From positions 1 to 64,000 of the forward strand of contig JBNKNO010000013.1 in the NCBI GenBank assembly GCA_050293885.1: a stretch of 64,000 nt of DNA, read 5' to 3'. This DNA comes from Nitrogeniibacter sp050293885 (lineage in GTDB: Bacteria; Pseudomonadota; Gammaproteobacteria; Burkholderiales; Rhodocyclaceae). This document shows positions 15,660 through 26,141 of the stretch, piece after piece. The notes under the pieces are model-generated. The model did not search any database. It was not told the origin of the DNA and saw nothing but the letters and a program-made list of their open reading frames with translations. The position numbers and the translations under genes were made by a program. Each line of letters starts with the position of its first letter. The first letter of the stretch is position 1.

Positions 15660-16229
15660 ATGCAAGAGAACACCCCGACCCCTGACACGCCGGAAACCGC
15701 TCCGGCTCAAGAGAACACTGGCGAAACGCCGGCCGCAAGCAAAACGACCGACACCCCCGCCGACATCATGCCCAGCCTTGAAGAGGCGCTGCGCGCCGCC
15801 GAACTGAAAGCCGAAGAACATCACGACGCGTGGTTGCGCGCCAAGGCCGAGACGGAAAACATGCGCCGCCGAACCCAAGAGGAAGTGGGCAAGGCGACCA
15901 AGTTTGCGTCGGAGAAATTCGCGCAGTCCATGCTCCCGGTCAAGGACAGCCTCGAAGCGGCGCTGTCGGCCGAGAACTCGACCTTCGAGAACCTGCGTGA
16001 CGGCGTCGAGATCACGCTCAAGCAGCTGATGTCTGCATTCGAGGGCTCGGGCGTCGCCGTGGTCGATCCGGTCGGCGAAAAGTTCGACCCCAACCTGCAT
16101 CAGGCCATCAGCGCGCAGCCGGACGACGGCGAACCGAACCGCGTGCTCACGGTGCTGCAAAAAGGCTACACCCTGCACGAGCGCGTCATCCGCCCGGCAC
16201 TGGTGATCGTATCCGCCGCCAAGGCTTGA
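15660..16229 (+). CDS. grpE: Nucleotide exchange factor GrpE
   Basis: A 189-residue cochaperone that releases ADP from DnaK. The first 40 residues are Pro/Thr/Glu-rich and disordered. A long coiled coil follows, with WLRAKAETENMRRRTQEE. The C-terminal beta-domain carries GVAVVDPVGEKFDPNLHQAI and VLQKGYTLHERVIRPALV. It is the first gene of the heat-shock operon, 83 bases ahead of dnaK and directly behind a sigma-32 promoter. Confidence 0.98.
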   Translation: MQENTPTPDTPETAPAQENTGETPAASKTTDTPADIMPSLEEALRAAELKAEEHHDAWLRAKAETENMRRRTQEEVGKATKFASEKFAQSMLPVKDSLEAALSAENSTFENLRDGVEITLKQLMSAFEGSGVAVVDPVGEKFDPNLHQAISAQPDDGEPNRVLTVLQKGYTLHERVIRPALVIVSAAKA

Positions 16230-16312
16230 AAAGACTGAACACATCCCCACATTGAAATCAGACGCAGGCCGGTGCATCGGCCAAATCGAAAAATTCAGAC
16301 AAAGGAATCATC

Positions 16313-18241
<1,929 letters not shown>

Positions 18242-18262
18242 GGCAGACCGTCGTCACATCCC

Positions 18263-18306
18263 GGCCGGACCGCACTGCACCCCTCGTGCAGGCCGGTCCG
18301 GCCTTT
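18263..18306 (+). terminator. Strong hairpin between dnaK and dnaJ
   Basis: Outer arms GGCCGGACCG (18263-18272) and CGGTCCGGCC (18294-18303) enclose inner arms CTGCAC/GTGCAG (18275-18280 and 18286-18291) with a CCCTC loop, followed by TTT. It lies 22 bases after the dnaK stop and before dnaJ. It could partly terminate transcription or protect the dnaK 3' end, giving more DnaK than DnaJ. Confidence 0.65.
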
Positions 18307-18334
18307 CCACGACAGAGCAAGCTGGAAATAGCCA

Positions 18335-19462
18335 ATGGCCAAGCGTGATTTTTACGAAATTCTGGGCGTCAACCGCGACGTCAATGAAGCCGACCTGAAG
18401 AAGGCCTATCGCAAGCTGGCGATGAAGTTCCACCCGGACCGCAACCCGGGCAATTCGGAGGCTGAAGAGCACTTCAAGGAAGTGAAGGAAGCCTACGAAG
18501 TGCTGTCCGACGCGCAAAAGCGGGCCGCCTACGACCAGTATGGCCACGCCGGTGTCGATCCGAGCATGGGTGCCGGCCCGGGCGCGCAAGGTTTCGACGG
18601 TTTCGCCGACGCGTTCAGCGACATTTTCGGCGACATTTTCGGCGGCGCTGGCGGCGGTCGCGGTGGCCGCTCGAACGTCTATCGCGGCGCCGATCTGCGC
18701 TACAACCTCGAAATCTCGCTCGAAGAAGCGGCCCGCGGCGCCGAGAAAACCATCCGCATCCCCACCCAGGAACACTGTGAGGCATGCAGCGGCACGGGTG
18801 CCAAACCCGGCTCCCAGGCCAAGCCCTGCCCGACCTGCGGCGGCGCGGGCCAGGTGCGCATTCAGCAAGGCTTCTTTTCGATCCAGCAGACCTGCCCGAA
18901 GTGTCACGGCTCAGGCTCCTACATCCCCGACCCGTGCACCAGCTGTCACGGCGCCGGCCGGGTGAAGAAGCAGAAAACGCTGGAAGTGAAGATTCCGGCT
19001 GGCATCGACGACGGCATGCGTCTTCGCCACGGCGGCCACGGCGAGCCGGGCATCAATGGCGGACCGGCGGGCGATCTGTATGTCGAAATCCATATCAAGT
19101 CGCACTCCGTATTCCAGCGCGACGGAGACGATCTGCATTGCGAGATGCCGATCAACTTCGTCACCGCCGCGCTCGGCGGCGAGATCGAGATCCCTACCCT
19201 CGACGGCATGGCGCGCATCAAGATCCCGGCAGAAACGCAGACCGGCAAGGTCTTCCGCCTGCGCGGCAAGGGCATCAGGAACGTACGCAGCCATGTTCAG
19301 GGTGATCTGATGTGCCATGTGCTGGTCGAGACACCAGTCAAGCTCACCGACCGCCAGAAGGAGTTGCTCGCCGAGTTCAACACCATCGCGATGGAGAACG
19401 CCGACAAGCAAAATCCGAAGGCCAAGTCCTGGATGGACAAGGTCAAGGACTTCTTCCAGTAA
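18335..19462 (+). CDS. dnaJ: Chaperone protein DnaJ (Hsp40)
   Basis: A 375-residue type I J-protein that delivers substrates to DnaK and stimulates its ATPase. The J domain (1-70) has the HPD tripeptide in KFHPDRNPG. A Gly/Phe-rich linker with FSDIFGDIFGG follows. Then come four zinc-finger repeats CEACSGTG, CPTCGGAG, CPKCHGSG and CTSCHGAG, and a C-terminal substrate-binding domain. Length is normal. It is the last gene of the grpE-dnaK-dnaJ unit, 93 bases after dnaK across a strong hairpin. Confidence 0.99.
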   Translation: MAKRDFYEILGVNRDVNEADLKKAYRKLAMKFHPDRNPGNSEAEEHFKEVKEAYEVLSDAQKRAAYDQYGHAGVDPSMGAGPGAQGFDGFADAFSDIFGDIFGGAGGGRGGRSNVYRGADLRYNLEISLEEAARGAEKTIRIPTQEHCEACSGTGAKPGSQAKPCPTCGGAGQVRIQQGFFSIQQTCPKCHGSGSYIPDPCTSCHGAGRVKKQKTLEVKIPAGIDDGMRLRHGGHGEPGINGGPAGDLYVEIHIKSHSVFQRDGDDLHCEMPINFVTAALGGEIEIPTLDGMARIKIPAETQTGKVFRLRGKGIRNVRSHVQGDLMCHVLVETPVKLTDRQKELLAEFNTIAMENADKQNPKAKSWMDKVKDFFQ

Positions 19463-19478
19463 TGCGGTAACGCACTCC

Positions 19479-19502
19479 CGTCCGGGGCATTCGCCCCGGA
19501 CG
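19479..19502 (+). terminator. Hairpin downstream of dnaJ
   Basis: A perfect 10-bp stem CGTCCGGGGC/GCCCCGGACG with the loop ATTC, 17 bases after the dnaJ stop. It is followed by a C-rich stretch, not a T run. It may end the heat-shock operon together with Rho or act as an RNA-stabilising structure. Confidence 0.5.
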
Positions 19503-19713
19503 CCCCCCGGTCGTTGCGTGCCCCCCCCTGGGCGACAACCCGACGAAACCCCCGGCGCCACATCATGATTTTCAAGTTTCCCCGTCGTTTTCCGTTACCG
19601 GAGACGAGTCGCCAAGCATGTCACACGCGCACGGACAATGTGATTATGGCGCTTGAGAAGTCCGCTATACTTTTTTGATAATTCACCCAAAACATATAAA
19701 TACACCAGAGACA

Positions 19714-20859
19714 ATGCCAAACCACACCCTTGGCCGCGCACTTCTCGCGCTCGCGGCCGGCGCCTTGTTGAGTTTGTCCGCGTACGCCGATCCCGGTGTC
19801 ACAAAAAGCAGCATTCACCTGGGCATGTCTTCCCCCTTCACTGGCCCGAATGGCGGTTATGGTGTTGCCATGCGCGTTGGTGTCGAAGCGGCACTGGCGG
19901 AAGTCAATGCCGGCGGCGGCGTCAATGGCCGCACGCTGAAACTCACCGCAATTGACGACGGCTATGAAACCGAACGCTCGGTTGCAAACACCCACAAGCT
20001 GATTGATGAAGAGAAGGTATTTGCGCTCATCGCCTACTACGGATCGAGCCCGACGACCGCCGCCATGAAAGTTTTCGGCGACGCTGGTGTGCCGCTGGTC
20101 GGCACCATCAGCGGCGCGGGCACACTGCGTGAACCGGTCAACCGCTTCATGTTCAACCTTCGCGCCAGCTACGCCGATGAAACGGCCGCGACCATCAATC
20201 ACCTCGTGGGCATCGGCATCACCAATGTCGCCGTCTTCTATCAGGACGACGGCTTTGGCAAGTCGGGCCTCGAAGGCGTCGTGCGCACGCTTGAAAAGCA
20301 TGGTCTCAAACCGAGCGCGACCGCCGCCATCGCCCGCAATGCAACCGACGCGTCAGAGGCGGTGAAGGTGATTGCCGCGGCATCGCCGCAGGCGGTGGTC
20401 ATGGTTACCCTGCTCAAACCCACCGCAGCCTTTGTCAAGGCCATGCGCGCCACCGGGCAGCAACCGCAATTCGTGACGCTCTCCCCCATCGGGGCAGACC
20501 TGCTGGTCAAGGACATGGGCGCCGCCAACGCACGTGGCATCGGCATCACCCAGGTCATGCCCTACCCTTGGAACGACGCGCTCCCCCTGGTTCGTCATTA
20601 CAGGAAGGCCATCGCCGCGATCGACAAGAACGCGGAAGCAAACTACTACGGTCTGGAAGGTTACGTGGCGGGCCGGGTCATGATCGAGGGGCTCAAACGC
20701 ATCGACGGAGAGCCGACGCGCGAAAAACTCATCGCGGCGCTGGAGAAGTCGCCGATCGATCTCAAGGGATTCAAGGTGCAGTACTCGCCGACAGATCACT
20801 ACGGATCGCATTTCGTCGAAATCACCATCCTGGACCGGAACGGACGGATTTTGCGCTGA
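19714..20859 (+). CDS. ABC transporter substrate-binding protein (Leu/Ile/Val-binding type)
   Basis: A periplasmic binding protein of about 381 residues with a signal peptide (about 1-25, hydrophobic core ALLALAAGALLSLSAYA). The Peripla_BP_6 fold follows, with IHLGMSSPFTGPNGGYG, VNGRTLKLTAIDDGYE, FALIAYYGSSPTTAA and VAVFYQDDGFGKSG. Such proteins bind branched-chain amino acids, amides or aromatic acids, or serve as sensory binding proteins. No permease or ATPase genes are adjacent, so it is an orphan and its ligand is unknown. I chose ATG 19714 because the hydrophobic segment then sits at a normal distance; an in-frame upstream start at 19675 adds 13 residues. The 40 bases upstream are AT-rich, with TATACT and TATAAA elements. 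Confidence 0.85.
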   Translation: MPNHTLGRALLALAAGALLSLSAYADPGVTKSSIHLGMSSPFTGPNGGYGVAMRVGVEAALAEVNAGGGVNGRTLKLTAIDDGYETERSVANTHKLIDEEKVFALIAYYGSSPTTAAMKVFGDAGVPLVGTISGAGTLREPVNRFMFNLRASYADETAATINHLVGIGITNVAVFYQDDGFGKSGLEGVVRTLEKHGLKPSATAAIARNATDASEAVKVIAAASPQAVVMVTLLKPTAAFVKAMRATGQQPQFVTLSPIGADLLVKDMGAANARGIGITQVMPYPWNDALPLVRHYRKAIAAIDKNAEANYYGLEGYVAGRVMIEGLKRIDGEPTREKLIAALEKSPIDLKGFKVQYSPTDHYGSHFVEITILDRNGRILR

Positions 20860-20929
20860 ACACCACATCCCGGCGGCGACCCGTCAAGGCTCGCCCCGGA
20901 CTGACTGCTTCACACCCGGGATACGTACC

Positions 20930-21658
20930 CTAGGAATCGCCCGGGTCGGCTTCCCGTTCAAGCCGGTCAATATTGGCGGCCATGATCGCACTGCCGGGCA
21001 CGGGCGGCGTCAGAATGCCCTCGCGCTTGAACGCGGCGACCACCCGGCTCGCGGTCTCGACGGTGATGCCGAGAATGGCGGCAATGTCCGCCGAGGCCAA
21101 CCGAAGCACCCCCTGACGCCCCGAACCGGTTTGCAGACGCAACAACAGGCGAGCGACGCGTGTGCGCGCCGGCGCGCTCCCCGCCGTCAGTTCTGCCAGC
21201 CACAGCTGCGCTTCGGACAGCGCCTCCGCGGCCTTTTCGAGGATGCGCTCACCCACGCCGGGATCCAGCGCCTTGAGCCGCTCGACCGACGCCAGCGGCA
21301 AGCGACACACGCGCACCGGCCCCACCGCGACCGCCGACGCGTCGTGCTCACGACCGCCAAGCACTTCAAGCCCGGCCAGATCTCCTGGCTTGACGATCCG
21401 CACAATGCGCGCGGAGCCATCGGCACCATGGCGCACCAGCTTGATCGCCCCTTCGCGCACGGTATAGAGCGCCTCGCTTTTCGCGCCCTGATGGTAGAGC
21501 ACATGTTTGGATGAACACTGCACATCGTCGAAGCAGTCGTGCACCATGGCAATCTGCTCGGGTTTGAGAACCGAGAAGAGTGCAGAGCGCCTGACGGGGC
21601 ACGTCGAGCAGTCCGTGTGTCCAATCCAGTGAGAAGCCGTCGTGGTCATGAGCACCAT
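20930..21658 (-). CDS. Crp/Fnr-family transcriptional regulator (FNR-like)
   Basis: A 242-residue regulator with an N-terminal cupin sensor domain and a C-terminal winged helix. The recognition helix region ILGITVETASRVVAAFKREGIL has the E-x2-S-R pattern used by FNR to read TTGAT half-sites. Cysteines are at 17, 20, 42, 48 and 118. C17-x2-C20 and C118 match three of the four [4Fe-4S] ligands of E. coli FNR, but the position matching C29 is Ala26. It may still be an oxygen or nitric-oxide sensor if C42 or C48 substitutes. It is convergent with the binding-protein gene and precedes nothing obviously regulated. Confidence 0.85.
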   Translation of the reverse strand: MVLMTTTASHWIGHTDCSTCPVRRSALFSVLKPEQIAMVHDCFDDVQCSSKHVLYHQGAKSEALYTVREGAIKLVRHGADGSARIVRIVKPGDLAGLEVLGGREHDASAVAVGPVRVCRLPLASVERLKALDPGVGERILEKAAEALSEAQLWLAELTAGSAPARTRVARLLLRLQTGSGRQGVLRLASADIAAILGITVETASRVVAAFKREGILTPPVPGSAIMAANIDRLEREADPGDS

Positions 21659-21715
21659 TATTCAGAGTGTGCCCGATTGTGCAATATCAGACTGTGACAT
21701 AGCCGCCACACACGC

Positions 21716-23095
21716 TCAGGCGCGCCGCCAGACCGTACCTTCCGGCCCGTCTTCGAGTACCACGCCGGCGTCGAGCAACTCGGCGCGAATCCGGTCTGCG
21801 GTGGCAAAATCGCGCGCTTGCTTGGCGGCGGCACGTTCGGCAATGGCCGCGTCGATTGCCGCGGGATCGAAGTCACCCTCGGCCCCATCGCCCTGGAGAA
21901 ATTCCGTGACCGAGCGAGAGAACAAACCAAGCACCTGACCCAAGGCGCGCAGCTCGGCTGCCAGCCGCGCGTCCTGCGTGCGATTGACCTCGGTGGCCAT
22001 TTCAAACAACACGGCAACGGCGCCGGCCGTGTTGAAGTCGTCGTCCATGGCAGCCTTGAAGCGGGCACCCCAAGGCTGATCCCAATCCACCATCGCCTCA
22101 CGGTCATCCGCGTGTTTGAGCGCTGTGTACAGCCGCGTCAGCGCCTGGCGCGCATCGTCAAGATGCGCATCGCTGTAGTTGAGCGGGCTGCGGTAGTGCG
22201 CACGCAGGATGAAGAAACGAACGACTTCTGCGTCGTACTGCTCGAGCACGTTGCGAATCGTGAAGAAGTTGCCCAGGCTTTTGGACATCTTCTCGTCATC
22301 GACACGCACGAAGCCATTGTGCATCCAGTAGTTCACCGACTTGCAGCCGTGCGCGCCTTCGCTTTGCGCGATCTCGTTTTCGTGGTGGGGAAACTGCAAA
22401 TCCTGTCCGCCACCGTGAATGTCGAAGTGCTCGCCCAACAAGGCGGCCCCCATGGCGGAGCACTCGATGTGCCAGCCCGGTCGCCCCTCGCCCCACGGCG
22501 AGGCCCAGCGCGCGTCTCCCGGCTCTCCCGCCTTGGCGTGCTTCCACAGCACGAAGTCGAGCGGGTCGCGTTTGCCATCGGCCACATCCACGCGCTCGCC
22601 CGCGCGCAGTTCATCCACCGACTTGCCCGACAAACGACCGTAGCCCGGGAACTTGCGCACCGCGTAGCACACATCCTCGTTGGCCGCGACGTACGCAAGG
22701 CCATTTGCCTGCAGCGTCTCGATCATCGCCAGCATGCCGGCCACATGTTCGGTCGCACGCGGTTCGTGATCGGGCCGCTGCACGCCCAGCGCGTCGGCAT
22801 CTTCGTGCATGGCGGCGATGAAGCGATCGGTCAGCGCACGAATCGACTCGCCGTTTTCAAGCGCTCGCTTGATGATCTTGTCGTCGATGTCGGTGATATT
22901 GCGAACGTAGGTGACCTCGAAGCCACTCGCGCGCAGCCAGCGGGCCACCAGATCGAAAACCACCATCACCCGCGCATGGCCCAGATGGCACAAGTCATAC
23001 ACCGTCATGCCGCACACATACATGCGCACCTTGCCGGGCTCGATCGGTACGAAGGTTTCCTTTTCCCGCGTCAGCGAGTTGTAAATCGATAGCAT
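21716..23095 (-). CDS. cysS: Cysteinyl-tRNA synthetase
   Basis: A 459-residue class I synthetase that charges tRNA-Cys. The HIGH-like motif is HLGHARVMVVFD, preceded by the zinc-ligand Cys in YVCGMTVYD. Further zinc ligands are in HIECSAMG and PHHENE, and the KMSKS loop is DDEKMSKSLGNF. Length is typical. The start is ATG 23093-23095. Its leader region (23096-23280) contains an intrinsic terminator pointing in the direction of cysS. Confidence 0.98.
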   Translation of the reverse strand: MLSIYNSLTREKETFVPIEPGKVRMYVCGMTVYDLCHLGHARVMVVFDLVARWLRASGFEVTYVRNITDIDDKIIKRALENGESIRALTDRFIAAMHEDADALGVQRPDHEPRATEHVAGMLAMIETLQANGLAYVAANEDVCYAVRKFPGYGRLSGKSVDELRAGERVDVADGKRDPLDFVLWKHAKAGEPGDARWASPWGEGRPGWHIECSAMGAALLGEHFDIHGGGQDLQFPHHENEIAQSEGAHGCKSVNYWMHNGFVRVDDEKMSKSLGNFFTIRNVLEQYDAEVVRFFILRAHYRSPLNYSDAHLDDARQALTRLYTALKHADDREAMVDWDQPWGARFKAAMDDDFNTAGAVAVLFEMATEVNRTQDARLAAELRALGQVLGLFSRSVTEFLQGDGAEGDFDPAAIDAAIAERAAAKQARDFATADRIRAELLDAGVVLEDGPEGTVWRRA

Positions 23096-23141
23096 GATAG
23101 TTGGGCTCGATACTGGCGGCCGTTGTCGTCCGGAAGTCCAC

Positions 23142-23170
23142 AAAAAAAGCGGGCTCTCGATAGAACCCGC
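23142..23170 (-). terminator. Intrinsic terminator in the cysS 5' region
   Basis: On the minus strand, GCGGG-TTCT and AGAG-CCCGC form a hairpin (23149-23170, one mismatch, four-base loop). Seven T follow (23148-23142). It points toward cysS, whose start is 47 bases further on. No minus-strand gene lies upstream within reach, because the neighbouring TPR gene is divergent. It is either a cysS leader attenuator, the end of a small RNA, or a block on antisense transcription. Confidence 0.7.
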
Positions 23171-23282
23171 CTGGTCGGCGGCACTGGTACGTGGGTTGAG
23201 ACTAGATTCGGCTTTTGTTGGTAGAATGCCGCGTTAATCCAAGGCTTTCGGGCCGCGACTTCTGGCGGCGAAGTATACCACA

Positions 23283-24350
23283 ATGAAAACTCCCCTCTTT
23301 CGTACAAGCAGCGCCCTGATGGCCCTGATGGCGCTGACTTTCCAGCCGGCTCACGCCTCGGTCGAGGCCATCCAGTCGCTCATCGAAAAAGGGCGCTATC
23401 CCGACGCCATCAGCCTGGCCGACGAGGATCTGAGTACCTCCCCGCAGGATCCGCAAACGCGGTTTCTCAAAGGCATCGCGCTGGCCGAGCTGGATCGCGC
23501 CGACGAAGCCATCAAGGTGTTCCAGAAGCTGACCGAGGACTACCCCGAACTGCCCGAGCCCTACAACAACCTGGCGGTGCTGTACGCCCAGCGCAGCGAA
23601 TTCGACAAGGCGAAGGGCGCACTCGAAATGGCGATCCGGACCCATCCGAGTTATGCCACGGCACACGAGAACCTCGGCGACGTGTATGCACGACTGGCCA
23701 GCAACGCCTACAACAAGGCGCTCCAGATCGATGCCGGCAACACCGCGGCCAAGTCCAAGCTGGCCCTCATTCGAGAGCTCATGACCGTCTCCAACCGTGC
23801 AGGGGCGACCCTAGTCGCCGCGGCGAAACCGCCCGCAGCACCGGCGCCCACCGCCAAACCCGCAGCAGAACCCGCGCCCACGAACACGCCCGAGCCCCAA
23901 GCGGCTCCGGTCGCAACGCCCGCGGCGCCGGCAGCCGTGCCCGCCCCGCCCGCCGCCGCGACCGAACCGGCAACACCGCCGGGCACGACCACTGCTGACG
24001 AGAACCAGGCCAAGATCGAAACCGTCCTGTTGGCCTGGGCGCAGGCGTGGTCCAGCAAAGACGTCCCGAGCTACCTGTCGTACTACGCAGAGAACTTCGA
24101 TCCGGCGGGCGGCAAGTCGCTCGCGCGCTGGAAGAGCGAGCGTCAGCAACGCGTCGGCAATAAACCTGGCGAGATTTCGGTCGATATAGAGAATATGAAC
24201 ATTACTCTGACCGACAAGAACACCGCCAAGGCCGTGTTCCTGCAGCGTTATCGCTCGACCGGGTTCAGCGGCTCGACCTACAAGACGCTCACGTTCGCAC
24301 GCACCCAGGGCAAGTGGCGGATCACGCACGAGCAGATCGGACGCCACTGA
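23283..24350 (+). CDS. Exported TPR protein with Pro/Ala-rich linker and C-terminal NTF2-like domain
   Basis: A 355-residue protein. The signal peptide is about 1-25, cleaved after AHA. About three TPR units (27-155) include GIALAELDRADEAIKVFQKL and YNNLAVLYAQRSEFDKAKGAL. A Pro/Ala-rich linker (about 180-240) follows. The C-terminal domain of about 105 residues has LLAWAQAWSSKDVPSYLSYYAENF and ends WRITHEQIGRH. That last domain resembles the C-terminus of the L,D-transpeptidase encoded 3 bases downstream, so the two products probably work together at the cell wall. It is divergent from cysS. The exact molecular role is unknown. Confidence 0.8.
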   Translation: MKTPLFRTSSALMALMALTFQPAHASVEAIQSLIEKGRYPDAISLADEDLSTSPQDPQTRFLKGIALAELDRADEAIKVFQKLTEDYPELPEPYNNLAVLYAQRSEFDKAKGALEMAIRTHPSYATAHENLGDVYARLASNAYNKALQIDAGNTAAKSKLALIRELMTVSNRAGATLVAAAKPPAAPAPTAKPAAEPAPTNTPEPQAAPVATPAAPAAVPAPPAAATEPATPPGTTTADENQAKIETVLLAWAQAWSSKDVPSYLSYYAENFDPAGGKSLARWKSERQQRVGNKPGEISVDIENMNITLTDKNTAKAVFLQRYRSTGFSGSTYKTLTFARTQGKWRITHEQIGRH

Positions 24351-24352
24351 GC

Positions 24353-25531
24353 ATGAGGCGTTGTCTGACTTCCTGCTTGCTGGCGTTGGCGATGCTGATG
24401 TCCGCCAGCCACGCGCTATCCGCCACGATCACCGACAATGGGCCCGAGGCTGATCTCCAGCGCGTCTTTGAGGCCATCGAAAGCAATGCGCTCGATGAGG
24501 CGCTGGCGCGCACCGAAGCGCTGCTCAAGGTCTATCCCAAGTTTCGTCTGGCCAACCTGATCAAGGGCGACCTGCTGCTGGCACGCTCGCGGCCGCTATC
24601 GACCTTCGGCGACACCCCCACCAACAAGGCTCAGATCGAGGATTTGCGCGAAGAAGCCATCGCCCGCCTGCGCGCCTACCGTGAAAAGCCTCATGCCGAC
24701 TACGTTCCACGCTATCTGCTGCAAATGGGGCCGGCGCAGAAGTACGCCGTGGTTGTCGACACCCGTCGCGCACGTCTGTACGTGTATCGCAACGACAACG
24801 GCACGCCCCGCTTCGTGGCCGACTACTACGCCAGCCATGGCAAGGCCGGCGCCGAAAAGATGCGCGAAGGCGACATGAAAACGCCCGTGGGCGTGTATCA
24901 CGTCGTCTCCCAGATCGACGGCGGCAAGCTTCCCGAGTTGTATGGCGACGGCGCTTTCCCCATCAACTACCCGAACGAATGGGACAAACGCGAAGGCCGC
25001 ACCGGCTATGGCATCTGGTTGCACGGCGTGCCCTACGACACCTATTCGCGCCCGCCACGCACCTCCGAAGGCTGCGTCGTGCTCGCCAACCAGGATTTCA
25101 ACGCCCTCTCCCATTACGTCCAGGTAGGGCTCACGCCGGTCATCATCAGCAACGAAATCGAATGGCTGTCACTCGACGATTGGCAAAGCGAGCGCAGCGC
25201 ACTCAATTCGGCCATCGAATCCTGGCGTGCGGACTGGGAAAGCCGCAACGTCGAGCGCTACCTGTCCCACTACGCAAAGTCCTTCCAGGGCGACAAGCTC
25301 GATCTCGCACACTGGAAGGCGCGCAAGCGGGCGATCGGCAAGAGCAAGGCCTGGATCTCGGTGCGTATCGCGCAAATGAGCATGCTGCGCAGCCCCGGGC
25401 GCGAAGGCGTGGTGGAAGTCACCTTCGAACAGGATTACAAGAGCAACAACTTCAACGACGCCAGCCGCAAGCGCCAATACTGGATCAAGGAAAACGGTCA
25501 GTGGCGCATCGCCTACGAGGGCGGTGCCTGA
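24353..25531 (+). CDS. L,D-transpeptidase (YkuD family) with C-terminal NTF2-like domain
   Basis: A 392-residue exported enzyme. The signal peptide spans about 1-24. An N-terminal region of about 100 residues precedes the YkuD catalytic domain (about 125-265), with YAVVVDTRRARLYVY and KTPVGVYHV. The catalytic signature is WLHG followed by RTSEGCVVL, where Cys is the nucleophile. The C-terminal domain (about 285-392) has YLSHYAKSF and WRIAYEGG, resembling the end of the upstream TPR protein. YkuD enzymes cross-link peptidoglycan peptides 3-3 or attach or release proteins at the wall. ATG 24353 lies 2 bases after the upstream stop, indicating translational coupling. Confidence 0.9.
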   Translation: MRRCLTSCLLALAMLMSASHALSATITDNGPEADLQRVFEAIESNALDEALARTEALLKVYPKFRLANLIKGDLLLARSRPLSTFGDTPTNKAQIEDLREEAIARLRAYREKPHADYVPRYLLQMGPAQKYAVVVDTRRARLYVYRNDNGTPRFVADYYASHGKAGAEKMREGDMKTPVGVYHVVSQIDGGKLPELYGDGAFPINYPNEWDKREGRTGYGIWLHGVPYDTYSRPPRTSEGCVVLANQDFNALSHYVQVGLTPVIISNEIEWLSLDDWQSERSALNSAIESWRADWESRNVERYLSHYAKSFQGDKLDLAHWKARKRAIGKSKAWISVRIAQMSMLRSPGREGVVEVTFEQDYKSNNFNDASRKRQYWIKENGQWRIAYEGGA

Positions 25532-25552
25532 CCGGCACAGGAGATACTCGCA

Positions 25553-26113
25553 GTGAAGTCATTCATTCTCGGCCTCGTCATGCTGGCCGCCACCGCCCTT
25601 GTCCATGCAGGCCCGACCGTGGTCCTGGAAACCTCGGAAGGCGACATCCGCATCGAACTCGATGCGCAAAAGGCGCCGAAGACAACCGAGAACTTTCTCG
25701 CCTACGTGCGCAGCGGTTTTTACAACGGCACCATCTTTCACCGCGTGATCGATGGTTTCATGATCCAGGGCGGCGGTTTCGAGCCCGGCATGAAGCAGAA
25801 GACCACCCGCGCGCCTATCCCCAATGAAGCGAAAAACGGTCTCAAGAACGTGGTCGGCAGCATCGCCATGGCCCGGACTCAGGACCCCAACTCGGCCACC
25901 GCCCAGTTCTTCATCAACGTGAGCAACAACCGCTCACTCGACTATCCGTCGCCCGATGGCGCGGGCTATGCCGTCTTCGGCAAGGTGGCCGACGGCATGG
26001 ATGTCGTGATGCGCATTGCCAAGGCCCGCACCACGCAGGCCGGCCATTTTCGCGACGTACCGGCCACGGACATCGTCATTGTCAAGGCGCACGAAGTGTC
26101 GGGCGCACAGTAA
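25553..26113 (+). CDS. Peptidyl-prolyl cis-trans isomerase, cyclophilin type, exported (PpiA-like)
   Basis: A 186-residue cyclophilin. A signal peptide (1-19, cleavage after VHA) directs it to the periplasm. The cyclophilin domain has FHRVIDGFMIQGGG with the catalytic Arg, and the SATAQFFINV motif. It uses a GTG start with CAGGAGA upstream. It shares most of its core with the cytoplasmic copy encoded directly downstream, so the pair probably arose by duplication and serves the two compartments. Confidence 0.94.
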   Translation: MKSFILGLVMLAATALVHAGPTVVLETSEGDIRIELDAQKAPKTTENFLAYVRSGFYNGTIFHRVIDGFMIQGGGFEPGMKQKTTRAPIPNEAKNGLKNVVGSIAMARTQDPNSATAQFFINVSNNRSLDYPSPDGAGYAVFGKVADGMDVVMRIAKARTTQAGHFRDVPATDIVIVKAHEVSGAQ

Positions 26114-26141
26114 TCAGCAACTGAATCATCAAGGAGAACCC

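Noticed and set aside
19639..19700. FNR box near the binding-protein promoter (TTGATA followed by an AT-rich stretch)
   Set aside because: The second half-site ATCAA is missing at the required 4-base spacing.
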